From REEB76 sp963774895 (GTDB taxonomy: Bacteria; Pseudomonadota; Gammaproteobacteria; Natronospirales; REEB76): a DNA stretch of 64,000 nucleotides. Under the pieces are notes generated by a model, which saw nothing but the letters and a program-made list of their open reading frames with translations, was not told where the DNA came from and did not search any database. Within the stretch, counting starts at the first letter, position 1. Each line of letters begins with the position of its first letter. This document shows, in pieces, positions 1-7,286 of the stretch. The DNA lies in NCBI GenBank assembly GCA_963774895.1, contig CAVZGN010000003.1:248001-312000 (forward strand). Reading direction: 5' to 3'. A program made the translations under genes and the position numbers.

Positions 1-1
1 C

Positions 2-628
2 ATGGAGGCCATCAGCCGTGCCGGGTATGTGCCAGGCCGTGACATCTATTTGGGTATCGATGCCGCCTGTAACGATTTCTACCGCGACGGGCGTTATCAT
101 CTGGAGTCGGATAACCACCACTACAGTTCCGCTGAATTTTCTGAATACTTGGCCAAGCTCGTCGAACGTTATCCGATCATCGATATCGAGGATGGCATGG
201 CCGAGAACGACTGGGACGGCTGGCAACTGCTGACCCGGCGACTGGGTGAGCGTGTGCAACTGGTGGGCGACGATATCTTCGTGACCAATACCGCAATCAT
301 CCAGGAAGGCATCCGCAAAGGTATCGCCAATTCGGTGCTCATCAAGTTGAACCAGATCGGGACGCTCACCGAGACTCTGGCAGCCATCGACATGGCGGTA
401 GACGCGGGTTATACCGCGGTCATCTCGCATCGCTCCGGCGAGACCGAGGACACCAGCATCGCAGACCTGGCCGTCGGCAGCCGCGCCACCCAGCTCAAGA
501 GTGGCTCCCTGTCGCGCACTGACCGGCTCGCCAAATACAACCAACTGTTGCGCATCGAGGAATCCCTGTGCAAGCGCGCCCGCTATCGGGGGCTTTCGGC
601 GTTTCCTGCCAGGATAAGACGGCATTGA
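2..628 (+). CDS. eno: Enolase, C-terminal part (cut by window start)
   Basis: Enolase interconverts 2-phosphoglycerate and phosphoenolpyruvate in glycolysis and is also part of the RNA degradosome in many Proteobacteria. The visible 208 residues are the C-terminal half of the barrel. Motifs seen in order are IDIEDGMAENDW (metal-binding Glu), QLVGDDIFVTN (metal-binding Asp), SVLIKLNQIGTLTE (catalytic Lys), VISHRSGETEDT (His and the HRSGE loop) and LKSGSLSRTDR (second Lys). The 5' half lies outside the window, so the methionine at position 2 is internal. The C-terminus, after LLRIEE, has a short basic tail of about 20 residues that looks longer than usual. ftsB starts 2 bases after the stop, the classic eno-ftsB pair. 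Confidence 0.97.
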   Translation: MEAISRAGYVPGRDIYLGIDAACNDFYRDGRYHLESDNHHYSSAEFSEYLAKLVERYPIIDIEDGMAENDWDGWQLLTRRLGERVQLVGDDIFVTNTAIIQEGIRKGIANSVLIKLNQIGTLTETLAAIDMAVDAGYTAVISHRSGETEDTSIADLAVGSRATQLKSGSLSRTDRLAKYNQLLRIEESLCKRARYRGLSAFPARIRRH

Positions 629-630
629 AT

Positions 631-951
631 ATGCGCATGAGCGGACTGCAATTCAAATTCCTGTTACCGCTGATCCTGTTGCTGTTGCTGCTGCTGTTTC
701 AGTATCAACTATGGTTCGGTGAGGGCGACATGTTCGATGCCTGGGCGCTTCAGCAGCAGGTGGATGCCCAGCAGACCGAAAATGCCGCGCTCATGAAGCG
801 CAACCAGGCATTGACCGCGCAGGTACAGGACCTCAAGCAGGGCCAGGCGGCCGTCGAAGAGCAGGCGCGCGCCGAACTCGGCATGGTCAAGAAAGGCGAA
901 ACTTTTTATCAGATCGTGCGCGAACCGCCGCCGCCGGACCAAAAGCATTGA
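631..951 (+). CDS. ftsB: Cell division protein FtsB
   Basis: FtsB is a bitopic inner-membrane protein that forms the FtsQLB divisome complex with FtsL and FtsQ. The predicted 106 residues have a short cytoplasmic start, one membrane segment at about residues 9-27 (very Leu-rich: LLPLILLLLLLLFQYQLWFG), then a periplasmic coiled coil at about 35-80 and a Pro-rich end. Length matches the family (about 90-110). I chose ATG 631 because it lies directly after the eno stop; the longer frame from 568 runs inside eno. A second ATG at 637 is possible. The usual eno-ftsB-ispD-ispF order holds, but a repeat element now separates ftsB from ispD. Confidence 0.9.
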   Translation: MRMSGLQFKFLLPLILLLLLLLFQYQLWFGEGDMFDAWALQQQVDAQQTENAALMKRNQALTAQVQDLKQGQAAVEEQARAELGMVKKGETFYQIVREPPPPDQKH

Positions 952-977
952 TAGTATTCTGTGAGCAATTCGGGCGC

Positions 978-1182
978 CTCTAAAAATTAGAGATTTTGGT
1001 TTCCGGCTAGGCAAAAATGACCGAGAAACCGGAGTGTATATGCCAATACATGAGGGTGAGCCGTATACGGCGAACGGGCGGGCAGCATGCCCGCACTGGG
1101 CCAGGTACGAGACAGGAAAGCAAAGCGATTAGTAGAGGTAATTATTAAAGCCAACGGAAAACATAAAGATCAATTTTTAGAG
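978..1182 (+). mobile_element. MITE-like repeat element, copy 1
   Basis: About 205 bp bounded by the inverted ends CTCTAAAAATT (978-988) and AATTTTTAGAG (1172-1182). A reverse-orientation copy lies at 9118-9322; by hand alignment the two are roughly 85-88% identical, with a 52-base fully identical core (about 1050-1101 here). The core holds a perfect 12-bp palindrome GCCGTATACGGC and a 7-bp stem GCGGGCA/TGCCCGC. There is no transposase, so this is a non-autonomous element. No clear target-site duplication is visible. It fills the gap between ftsB and ispD and runs into the predicted ispD coding sequence. The MITE label is inference from size, inverted ends and multiple copies. Confidence 0.8.
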
Positions 1183-1893
1183 CTGCCCGCACGATTCTGG
1201 GCGGTCATTCCGGCCGCCGGCAGCGGCACGCGCATGGGTGGCGAACTCCCAAAACAGTACCTGCCACTGGCGGGAAGCACCGTCATCGAACACGTGCTGG
1301 ATGTTTTCCTGTCGCATCCGCGTGTTGCCGGCATCAGCGTGGCCATCGCGGAGACGGATGCCTATTGGCGACAGGATCTGTTGCGCTCCCAGGGCAAGCC
1401 GCTACGTATCGCCAAAGGCGGTGCGCAACGCTCACACTCGGTATTCAACCTTTTGCTAAGTCTGCGGCAGGAACTCAATCAGCAGGACTGGGTGCTGGTG
1501 CATGATGCGGTACGCCCGTGTCTGACCACCAGTGATCTGGACCGGTTGATGGATACGTTGAGCCAGGATCCGGTGGGCGGCATACTGGCGACACCTTTGG
1601 TGGATACGGTGAAATCCGTGGATTCCGAACAGCGCGTGAGCGCGACACCTACACGCCAAAATCTATGGCGCGCCTTCACGCCGCAGATGTTCCGTTACGG
1701 ATTGCTCCTGGAAGCGTTGGATGCCGCAGGTAAGCGCGGCGAGACGCCCGCGGACGAGGCTACTGCCATGGAAAGCGCCGGGCATACGGTACGCGTGGTG
1801 GAAGGCCGCAGTGACAACATCAAGATTACCCGGCCAGAGGATCTGTCTTTGGCGGAAGCCATATTGAATCAACCCAAAAGCAGGATCGAATGA
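1087..1893 (+). CDS. ispD: 2-C-methyl-D-erythritol 4-phosphate cytidylyltransferase IspD, chimeric N-terminus
   Basis: IspD makes CDP-methylerythritol from MEP and CTP in the non-mevalonate isoprenoid pathway. Core motifs: PAAGSGTRMGGELPKQY (about residues 42-58, CTP-binding Gly loop and Lys), VLVHDAVRPC (about 138-147) and NIKITRPEDL near the end. The IspD fold normally begins about 8-10 residues before PAAG, but here the frame has about 40 residues before it. Residues 1-32 are encoded by the right half of the repeat element at 978-1182. ATG 1087 lies in the element's GCGGGCA stem, and I see no ATG, GTG or TTG between it and the core in this frame. Either the element supplies the start or a rare start codon (for example CTG 1183) is used. 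Overlaps ispF by 4 bases (ATGA). Confidence 0.93.
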   Translation: MPALGQVRDRKAKRLVEVIIKANGKHKDQFLELPARFWAVIPAAGSGTRMGGELPKQYLPLAGSTVIEHVLDVFLSHPRVAGISVAIAETDAYWRQDLLRSQGKPLRIAKGGAQRSHSVFNLLLSLRQELNQQDWVLVHDAVRPCLTTSDLDRLMDTLSQDPVGGILATPLVDTVKSVDSEQRVSATPTRQNLWRAFTPQMFRYGLLLEALDAAGKRGETPADEATAMESAGHTVRVVEGRSDNIKITRPEDLSLAEAILNQPKSRIE

Positions 1894-2363
1894 GAATCGG
1901 CCAAGGTCTTGATGTGCACCGTTTTGGTGACGGCAATTTCTTAATGTTGGGCGGCGTACGCATCCCATTCATTCATGGCGTAATTGCCCATTCTGACGGC
2001 GATGTACTGCTGCACGCATTGTGCGATGCGCTGCTGGGGGCCGCGGCACTCGGTGACATAGGGCGGCATTTCCCCGACAGCGATCCGAAATACAAAGGCA
2101 TCGACAGCCGCAAGCTGCTGCGCAACGTGATGGAGAAAGTGCGCAACACGGGACTACGACCGGTCAACGTGGATGCCACGCTGATCGCCCAGGCACCGAA
2201 GCTGGCGCGGCATATTCCCGCCATGTGCGCCAACCTGGCTGCCGATCTCGGCCTGCCGGTGGCGCGCGTGAATGTCAAAGCCAGCACCACCGAGCGCCTC
2301 GGCTTCATCGGCCGCAGCGAAGGCATCGCCGCGCAGGTGGTAGTGCTCATGGAAGAAATCTAA
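1890..2363 (+). CDS. ispF: 2-C-methyl-D-erythritol 2,4-cyclodiphosphate synthase
   Basis: IspF cyclises CDP-ME 2-phosphate to MEcPP, two steps after IspD. The 157 residues equal the usual family length. The metal-binding start GLDVHRFGDG (Asp8, His10), the HSDGDVLLHALCDALLGA segment (third metal His), FPDSDPKYKGIDS and the C-terminal TTERLGFIGRSEGIAAQ signature are all present. The start overlaps the ispD stop in an ATGA tetranucleotide, so translation is probably coupled to ispD. If the repeat in front of ispD changes ispD expression, this gene should be affected too. Confidence 0.97.
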   Translation: MRIGQGLDVHRFGDGNFLMLGGVRIPFIHGVIAHSDGDVLLHALCDALLGAAALGDIGRHFPDSDPKYKGIDSRKLLRNVMEKVRNTGLRPVNVDATLIAQAPKLARHIPAMCANLAADLGLPVARVNVKASTTERLGFIGRSEGIAAQVVVLMEEI

Positions 2364-2368
2364 AGCCT

Positions 2369-3432
2369 GTGTCAGCGCTGCCTCGCTGGGCGCATGCCCA
2401 TGGCCCGATCACTGCCAGCGCCCGTATCCGTTCAACACCCGAGGATTTCCAGGTCGAAGAGATCCTGGGGTTCGAAGCGGACGGCGAGGGCGAGCACCTG
2501 CTACTCAAGGTGGAGAAGCGCGGTGCCAACACCGTGTGGGTGGCCCGGGAGCTGGCGCGCTATGCAGGCGTGTCACCACGCGAGGTGAGCTATGCGGGTA
2601 TGAAGGACCGTAATGCTGTGGCGGTGCTGCACTTCAGTCTGTGGCTGGGAAAACGTAGCGAGCCTGACTGGAACGCGCACCAGCATTCGGAATTCCGGAT
2701 CCTCACGGTTGCCCGCCACCGCCGCAAGTTGCGCATCGGCAGTCTCAAGGGCAACCATTTCCGCATAGCACTTCGCGACCTATCTGTGCCAGCCAGCGAA
2801 CTGGAGCTTAGGCTGGTAAGCATCCGCGAACGGGGTGTGCCGAATTATTTCGGGCCGCAGCGTTTTGGACGCAATGGCGCCAATATCGCCCAGGCTGAAG
2901 CGCTGTTTTCCGGCCAGCTGTCCCTGCGTGACCGCAAGCTGCGCGGACTGTTATTGTCCACGGCGCGCAGTCTGCTATTCAATGCGGTGCTTTCACGGCG
3001 TGTCGAGGAGCAAACTTGGGATAAGCTGCTGGCAGGCGAGATCTGCATGCTCGAGGGCAGCCACAGCGTGTTTCATGCCGAGAGCGTAGATGCCGAATTG
3101 GAGGCGCGTGCGCAAACCGGCGACCTGCATCCCACGGGCGCGCTGTGGGGCAGAGGCGCGAGCCGGGTTACCGGCGAGGCGGCGGCGCTGGAATCCGCGG
3201 TGTTGCGCGATTATGCTGTTTTTGCCCGGGGACTCGAAAACGCGGGTTTGGAACAGGCGCGCCGCGCACTGCGTCTGCCGCTCAAGGAACTGAGCTGGTC
3301 GATGGACGATCATCAGTCATTGATGCTGGAGTTTTTCCTGCCGGCAGGCACATATATGCCACGGCTGTGTTGCGGGAGCTGGTGGATACCGAAGACATGC
3401 CAGGGGAATATAGCGATGCTGACGCGGATTGA
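2369..3432 (+). CDS. truD: tRNA pseudouridine(13) synthase TruD, frameshifted near the 3' end
   Basis: TruD makes pseudouridine 13 in tRNA-Glu. From GTG 2369 (6 bases after the ispF stop) the protein begins with an RW-AHGP segment and RIRSTPEDFQVEE. The catalytic Asp falls at residue 80 in YAGMKDRNAV, and NYFGPQRFGRNG follows. Near the end, after FLPAGTY, the expected ATAVLRELVDTEDMPGEY is found only in another frame. Two extra bases in the run CATATATG (3351-3358) cause the shift. Removing one AT gives a 353-residue protein ending at 3432, close to the usual length of about 350. As written, the truD frame runs on into the next gene and gives a 602-codon fusion (2369-4177). The last 24 residues of TruD are then replaced. 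This is either a real slippage mutation or a base error. Confidence 0.9.
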
Positions 3433-4177
3433 ACACGACATTAATATAGTGGAACTGCGTCTGGCCCATCCGCCGGCGAATGCGCTGAATCCTGCACTCG
3501 TGCATGAACTGCATGTGGCCATCACCAATGCGCCAGACAAGGGCGCACGTGCATTGATACTCTCGGGCGCCGAGGGCATGTTCTCCGCCGGACTGGACGT
3601 GCCGGCACTGCTGAAACTGGATAAAGCCGCAATAAGCGCCTTCTGGAAAGAATTCATCAGCCTGCTGCGGGTCATCGCCCTGTCGCCGGTGCCCATGGCG
3701 GCAGCCATCACCGGCCACAGTCCGGCGGGCGGTGCAGTGCTGGCGATCTTCTGCGACACCCGCATCGCCGCCGAAGGCAAGTTCAAGATCGGATTAAACG
3801 AAGTGCGCGTGGGCCTGCCGGTACCCTCGGTGATCTACGCAGCGCTCATGCGGCTGGTGGGCGTGCGCCAGGCGGAGCGTCTGTGCCTGCATGGTCTGCT
3901 GATCTCGCCGGACGAAGCCTTGCGTATCGGTTTGGTGGATCAGGTGTTGCCACCGCAGCAGGTACTGCCGGCGGCGCTGGAATGGTGCCGCAGCTTGCTG
4001 GCATTGCCACCGAAAGCCGTCGCCACTACCCGCAAACAGGCGCGTTCCGATCTCGTGGAAATATTCGCCAAACTCGGCGACCGCAGTCACGATGACCTGA
4101 TGGGCATGTGGTTCAGTGCCGAAACCCAAAATGCAATGCGGGCGCTGGTGGCGGAATTGGCGGCGCGTAAAAAATAA
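3416..4177 (+). CDS. Enoyl-CoA hydratase/isomerase family protein (crotonase fold)
   Basis: 253 residues with the crotonase core: GMFSAGLDVPALLKLD (oxyanion-hole region, about 48-64), then ITGHSPAGGAVLAIFCDTRI (second oxyanion half, about 100-119) and KFKIGLNEVRVGLPVPS. The SPAGGA and IGLNE motifs resemble mitochondrial delta3,delta2-enoyl-CoA isomerases more than hydratases, so double-bond isomerisation in unsaturated fatty-acid beta-oxidation is a plausible but unproven role. ATG 3416 has AGGGGA about 7 bases upstream and would overlap the unshifted truD end by 17 bases. Because of the truD frameshift the same frame is also open from truD, so a TruD fusion could be made as well as the free enzyme. 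Confidence 0.85.
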   Translation: MLTRIEHDINIVELRLAHPPANALNPALVHELHVAITNAPDKGARALILSGAEGMFSAGLDVPALLKLDKAAISAFWKEFISLLRVIALSPVPMAAAITGHSPAGGAVLAIFCDTRIAAEGKFKIGLNEVRVGLPVPSVIYAALMRLVGVRQAERLCLHGLLISPDEALRIGLVDQVLPPQQVLPAALEWCRSLLALPPKAVATTRKQARSDLVEIFAKLGDRSHDDLMGMWFSAETQNAMRALVAELAARKK

Positions 4178-4213
4178 TGATGGCTATTTTTGTAAAAGTT
4201 TATATACCGCTGA

Positions 4214-4393
4214 TCAATTTATGACCACGATATGAATTCCAAAAAGATTCATCAATCCGAGCACCAGCAGGCCGATGCCGAAGATGTAGCGCAGTGGCTT
4301 GAGACGTTCGAATAGCTTCGGCCAGAACAGCACGATTAAACCGCCGATTAATGTAAATAGCACCAGCAGATTGATGTTGAGTGTTATATGCAT
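4214..4393 (-). CDS. Small membrane protein, DUF3096-like
   Basis: A 59-codon frame on the minus strand, start ATG at 4393 with AGGAGA about 6 bases upstream, stop TGA at 4214. It begins MHITLNINLLVLFTLIGGLI and contains FWPKLFERLKPLRYIFGIGL. Two hydrophobic segments (about 5-22 and 38-57) are split by a short basic loop with a Pro. This matches the layout of DUF3096 proteins, short double-span membrane proteins of unknown function. A longer 65-codon frame overlapping it reads as non-hydrophobic sequence and is a shadow. Upstream on this strand is the Smr gene at 4423-4962, only 29 bases away, so they may be co-transcribed. Confidence 0.72.
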   Translation of the reverse strand: MHITLNINLLVLFTLIGGLIVLFWPKLFERLKPLRYIFGIGLLVLGLMNLFGIHIVVIN

Positions 4394-4422
4394 GCAAGCT
4401 CTCCTGGATAAATCAGAAAGTT

Positions 4423-4962
4423 TTAATGGCTACTGAGCAGCACATACACCGCGCCGGTACCGCCGTCCACCGGGCGCGCCGAGCAGAACGCAAGGACTTC
4501 ATCCCGCTGCCGCAGCCAGCCGTTGAGTTTCTGTTTTAGCACCGGTCCACGCGGTCCGGAGCGGTAACCTTTGCCATGGATGATGCGCACGCAGCGCATG
4601 CGCCGGCCACGCACTTCGTGCAGGAATTCGGCCAGCGCCTGACGTGCATCCTCACTGCGCATACCGTGCAAGTCGAGTTCCGCGCCGACGCTGAACTGGC
4701 CGCGACGCAGTTTGCGCAATACCCCATGCTGCACGCCCGGCTTGGCATAGTACAAGCCTTCGCCCAGCAATGGCTCATCCGGATCCGGCAGACCGGTGAG
4801 GCTTTCCAGCAGCACTTCGGCCGCGGCCGCGCGTGCGAAGCGCGCACGCGGTTTGGGCTTGGGTGCGTGATGCAAAGGTTTGGATGGCAATGGCTTGGTA
4901 TCCGCGACTGCGTCGCGGAACACGCGTGCATCTTCTTCGCTGAGCTTGTGCTTGCCTGACAT
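4423..4962 (-). CDS. Smr-domain protein (SmrB/YfcN-like)
   Basis: 179 residues. The N-terminal half is charged and probably flexible (KPLPSKPLHHAPKPKPRARF). The C-terminal half, from about residue 92, is an Smr domain with the signatures ELDLHGM and RIIHGKGYRSG. Smr domains of this class are nucleases; in E. coli SmrB cleaves mRNA at collided ribosomes for rescue. The LDLHG and HGKG motifs that carry this activity are intact. It is transcribed towards the DUF3096 gene and diverges from surE, whose start lies 85 bases away. Family assignment is confident; the ribosome-collision role is inferred from the homologue. Confidence 0.88.
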   Translation of the reverse strand: MSGKHKLSEEDARVFRDAVADTKPLPSKPLHHAPKPKPRARFARAAAAEVLLESLTGLPDPDEPLLGEGLYYAKPGVQHGVLRKLRRGQFSVGAELDLHGMRSEDARQALAEFLHEVRGRRMRCVRIIHGKGYRSGPRGPVLKQKLNGWLRQRDEVLAFCSARPVDGGTGAVYVLLSSH

Positions 4963-5047
4963 GACTATCGCTACCTGGCCGGCGACAGTATATCAAGCGC
5001 GTTTTTACAGTATCCTAATGGTTGCTGTAGAAACGGCAGATTAGCGG

Positions 5048-5803
5048 GTGAAAATTCTTCTCAGTAACGATGACGGTTGCCACGCCGAAGGGTTGCGCTG
5101 CCTGGCCGAGGCTTTGCGCGCTTTCGCCGAGGTCACCATCGTGGCTCCAGACCGTAACCGCAGCGGCACCAGCCATTCCCTGACCCTGGATATGCCATTG
5201 CGGGTGCGACAGGATGAGCCGGGGGTGGTGTGTGTGGACGGCACACCCACCGACTGCGTACATCTGGCCATCACCGGCCTGCTGGAACACGAGCCGGATA
5301 TGGTGGTCTCCGGCATCAATTCCGGCGCCAACCTGGGTGACGATGTGTTGTATTCCGGCACGGTGGCCGCGGCCATCGAGGGGCGCTTCCTGGGTTACCC
5401 GGCGATCGCCGTGTCGCTGGTGACTGAGAAGCCGCAGCATTACATCACGGCCGCGCGCGTCGCCTGCGATCTGGTGCAGCGCCTGCTGACCCATCCGCTG
5501 CCGGCCAACACCATTCTCAATGTCAACGTACCGGACGTGCCCTGGAAAGAATTAAAAGGCATGGAGGCCACACGCCTGGGCTACCGGCACCGGTCCGAAC
5601 CCGTCACCAAATCCATGGATCCGCGCGGACGAGCGCTCTACTGGGTAGGACCGCCGGGTGCCGAGCAGGATGCCGGCATCGGCACGGATTTCCACGCGGT
5701 GCGCCGCGGGTTTGTATCGGTCACCCCGCTGCAGATCGATCTAACCCAGTACACCGCCCTGGATCCTTTGTCGCATTGGCTGCAGGGGATACCGCTGCCG
5801 TGA
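5048..5803 (+). CDS. surE: 5'/3'-nucleotidase SurE
   Basis: SurE is a metal-dependent nucleoside monophosphate phosphatase (also exopolyphosphatase) tied to stationary-phase survival. The 251 residues begin MKILLSNDDGCHAEGL with the catalytic Asp pair, followed by APDRNRSGTSHSLTL and VVSGINSGANLGDDVLYSGT, which hold the remaining metal and phosphate ligands. Length agrees with the family (about 250). Gene order surE-pcm-nlpD-rpoS is the classic stationary-phase block. The stop overlaps the GTG start of pcm. Confidence 0.97.
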   Translation: MKILLSNDDGCHAEGLRCLAEALRAFAEVTIVAPDRNRSGTSHSLTLDMPLRVRQDEPGVVCVDGTPTDCVHLAITGLLEHEPDMVVSGINSGANLGDDVLYSGTVAAAIEGRFLGYPAIAVSLVTEKPQHYITAARVACDLVQRLLTHPLPANTILNVNVPDVPWKELKGMEATRLGYRHRSEPVTKSMDPRGRALYWVGPPGAEQDAGIGTDFHAVRRGFVSVTPLQIDLTQYTALDPLSHWLQGIPLP

Positions 5804-6465
5804 ACGTTGCCAGCACCCGCGGTATCGGCATGACCTCGGCGCGCACCCGTGAGCGGCTGATGCTGAGACTCAAGGAACAGGGCATCAAGAATGCGGCGGT
5901 CCTCAACCTCGTGCGCTCCACGCCGCGGCATCTGTTCGTGGACGAAGCACTGGCGAGCCGAGCTTATGAAGACACGGCACTGCCCATCGGTCTGGGCCAG
6001 ACCATCTCCCAGCCTTACATCGTGGCGCGCATGACCGAAGCGCTGCTGACGGATGGCATACCCGAGAAAGTGCTGGAAGTGGGCACCGGTTGCGGTTACC
6101 AGACCTTGATTCTTTCAAAATTGGTGCTAGCGGTTTACAGCGTCGAACGGCTGGGTGCTTTGCAATTGCGCGCACGCCAGACGCTCAACAGCCTCAAGAT
6201 TCGCAATGTGCGTTACCGGCATGCAGATGGCGGCTGGGGCTGGCCGCAGCACGCGCCTTACGGCGGCATCCTGGTAAGCGCCGCTCCGGTCGAGGTGCCG
6301 CAGGCGCTCCTGGAGCAGTTGGCAATCGGCGGCCGCATGGTGATTCCGGCGGGTAGTCCCAGCGAACAGGAACTATTGTTGATCACGCGCCGCAGCGAGA
6401 CAGACTATGTGCGCAAACTGTTGGATCGAGTGAGTTTCGTGCCGCTGGTGGAAGGTATGGAATGA
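5800..6465 (+). CDS. pcm: Protein-L-isoaspartate O-methyltransferase
   Basis: Pcm methylates isoaspartyl residues in aged proteins to start their repair. The SAM motif VLEVGTGCGYQTLIL, the substrate loop LPIGLGQTISQPYIVARMTE and the C-terminal RFVPL-like SFVPLVEGME are all seen. I chose GTG 5800 because it overlaps the surE stop (GTGA) and gives MNVASTRGIGMTSARTRERL; the GIGMTS segment is also present in longer homologues of related bacteria. ATG 5830 would give a 211-residue form. The stop overlaps the nlpD start in ATGA. Confidence 0.94.
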   Translation: MNVASTRGIGMTSARTRERLMLRLKEQGIKNAAVLNLVRSTPRHLFVDEALASRAYEDTALPIGLGQTISQPYIVARMTEALLTDGIPEKVLEVGTGCGYQTLILSKLVLAVYSVERLGALQLRARQTLNSLKIRNVRYRHADGGWGWPQHAPYGGILVSAAPVEVPQALLEQLAIGGRMVIPAGSPSEQELLLITRRSETDYVRKLLDRVSFVPLVEGME

Positions 6466-7217
6466 ACTGCGTCCTGCGGGCTTTGTTCATGATGGTTTGT
6501 TGTACGGGATTTCTGGCGGGTTGCGCCGGTGCGCTCAACTGGAACCCGTATGGTGGTTCCGGGCAGACGCAGGAGGCTGTTGTAGCCGAACCAATCCCGG
6601 GACAATATACAGTCCGGCCGGGCGATACGCTGTATTCCATCGCCTGGCGCTATGGGCTCGATTACCATGATGTGGCTGCCTGGAACGGCATCAGTTCCGA
6701 TAACCTGATCAAACCCGGTCAGACACTGGTATTGGCAGCGCCCCCCCGATTCATTGCGTCCAGCACCAGACACACCACACATGCAGGTGTGACTGCGACG
6801 CATTCACAGCCGGCTGCATCCGAGGATTACGCGCCGCTCTCCGGACCTCTGCAGTGGAACTGGCCGGCCAAGGGCGCATTAGTGCGCCTGTATCACCCGA
6901 ATGATCCGCTCTCCAAAGGCATCGATATCAGCGGTATGCATGGCCAGGACATCGTGGCCGCCGCGCCCGGCAAGGTGGTGTACACCGGCAGCGCCATCAT
7001 CGGCTACGGCCAGCTCATCATCATCAAGAACAGCGACCAGTTCCTGAGCGCTTACGCGGATAATGACTCGATGCTGGTGCAGGAAGGCGAAACGGTCAAA
7101 GCCGGTGAACGCATCGCCACCATGGGATTGGATAGGGACGGGCATCCGCTGCTGCATTTCGAGATCCGTTACAACGGCAAACCGGTAAACCCCCTGAGTT
7201 ATCTGCCGGCACACTGA
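6462..7217 (+). CDS. nlpD: Lipoprotein NlpD (LysM + degenerate LytM/M23 domain)
   Basis: 251 residues with a lipoprotein signal ending in FLAGC (Cys21), a LysM domain at about 48-92 (GQYTVRPGDTLYSIAWRYGL) and a C-terminal M23/LytM domain at about 150-248. The zinc-site residues are degenerate: the usual HxGxD reads KGIDIS and the usual HLHFE reads LLHFEIR. As with E. coli NlpD, this suggests the protein is not itself a peptidase but activates the cell-division amidase AmiC at the septum. The activation role is inferred from the homologue. In other gammaproteobacteria the rpoS promoter lies inside nlpD. Confidence 0.93.
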   Translation: MNCVLRALFMMVCCTGFLAGCAGALNWNPYGGSGQTQEAVVAEPIPGQYTVRPGDTLYSIAWRYGLDYHDVAAWNGISSDNLIKPGQTLVLAAPPRFIASSTRHTTHAGVTATHSQPAASEDYAPLSGPLQWNWPAKGALVRLYHPNDPLSKGIDISGMHGQDIVAAAPGKVVYTGSAIIGYGQLIIIKNSDQFLSAYADNDSMLVQEGETVKAGERIATMGLDRDGHPLLHFEIRYNGKPVNPLSYLPAH

Positions 7218-7286
7218 TACTTGATACACTATGTAACACTTGGCAAGATTAAGCACACGCGCTTGTTCGAGAGCGTCCCGGATACC

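Noticed and set aside
1030..1100. GAGCCGTATACGG in the repeat looks like part of a group II intron domain V
   Set aside because: A domain V needs a 34-base hairpin with a GNRA-type loop and a returning GTACGGTTC arm. Here the sequence continues into a different palindrome, and the element has inverted CTCTAAAAAT ends, which introns do not have.
4200..4397. 65-codon minus-strand frame
   Set aside because: It overlaps the DUF3096-like gene in another phase, lacks its hydrophobic pattern and has a worse ribosome-site spacing.
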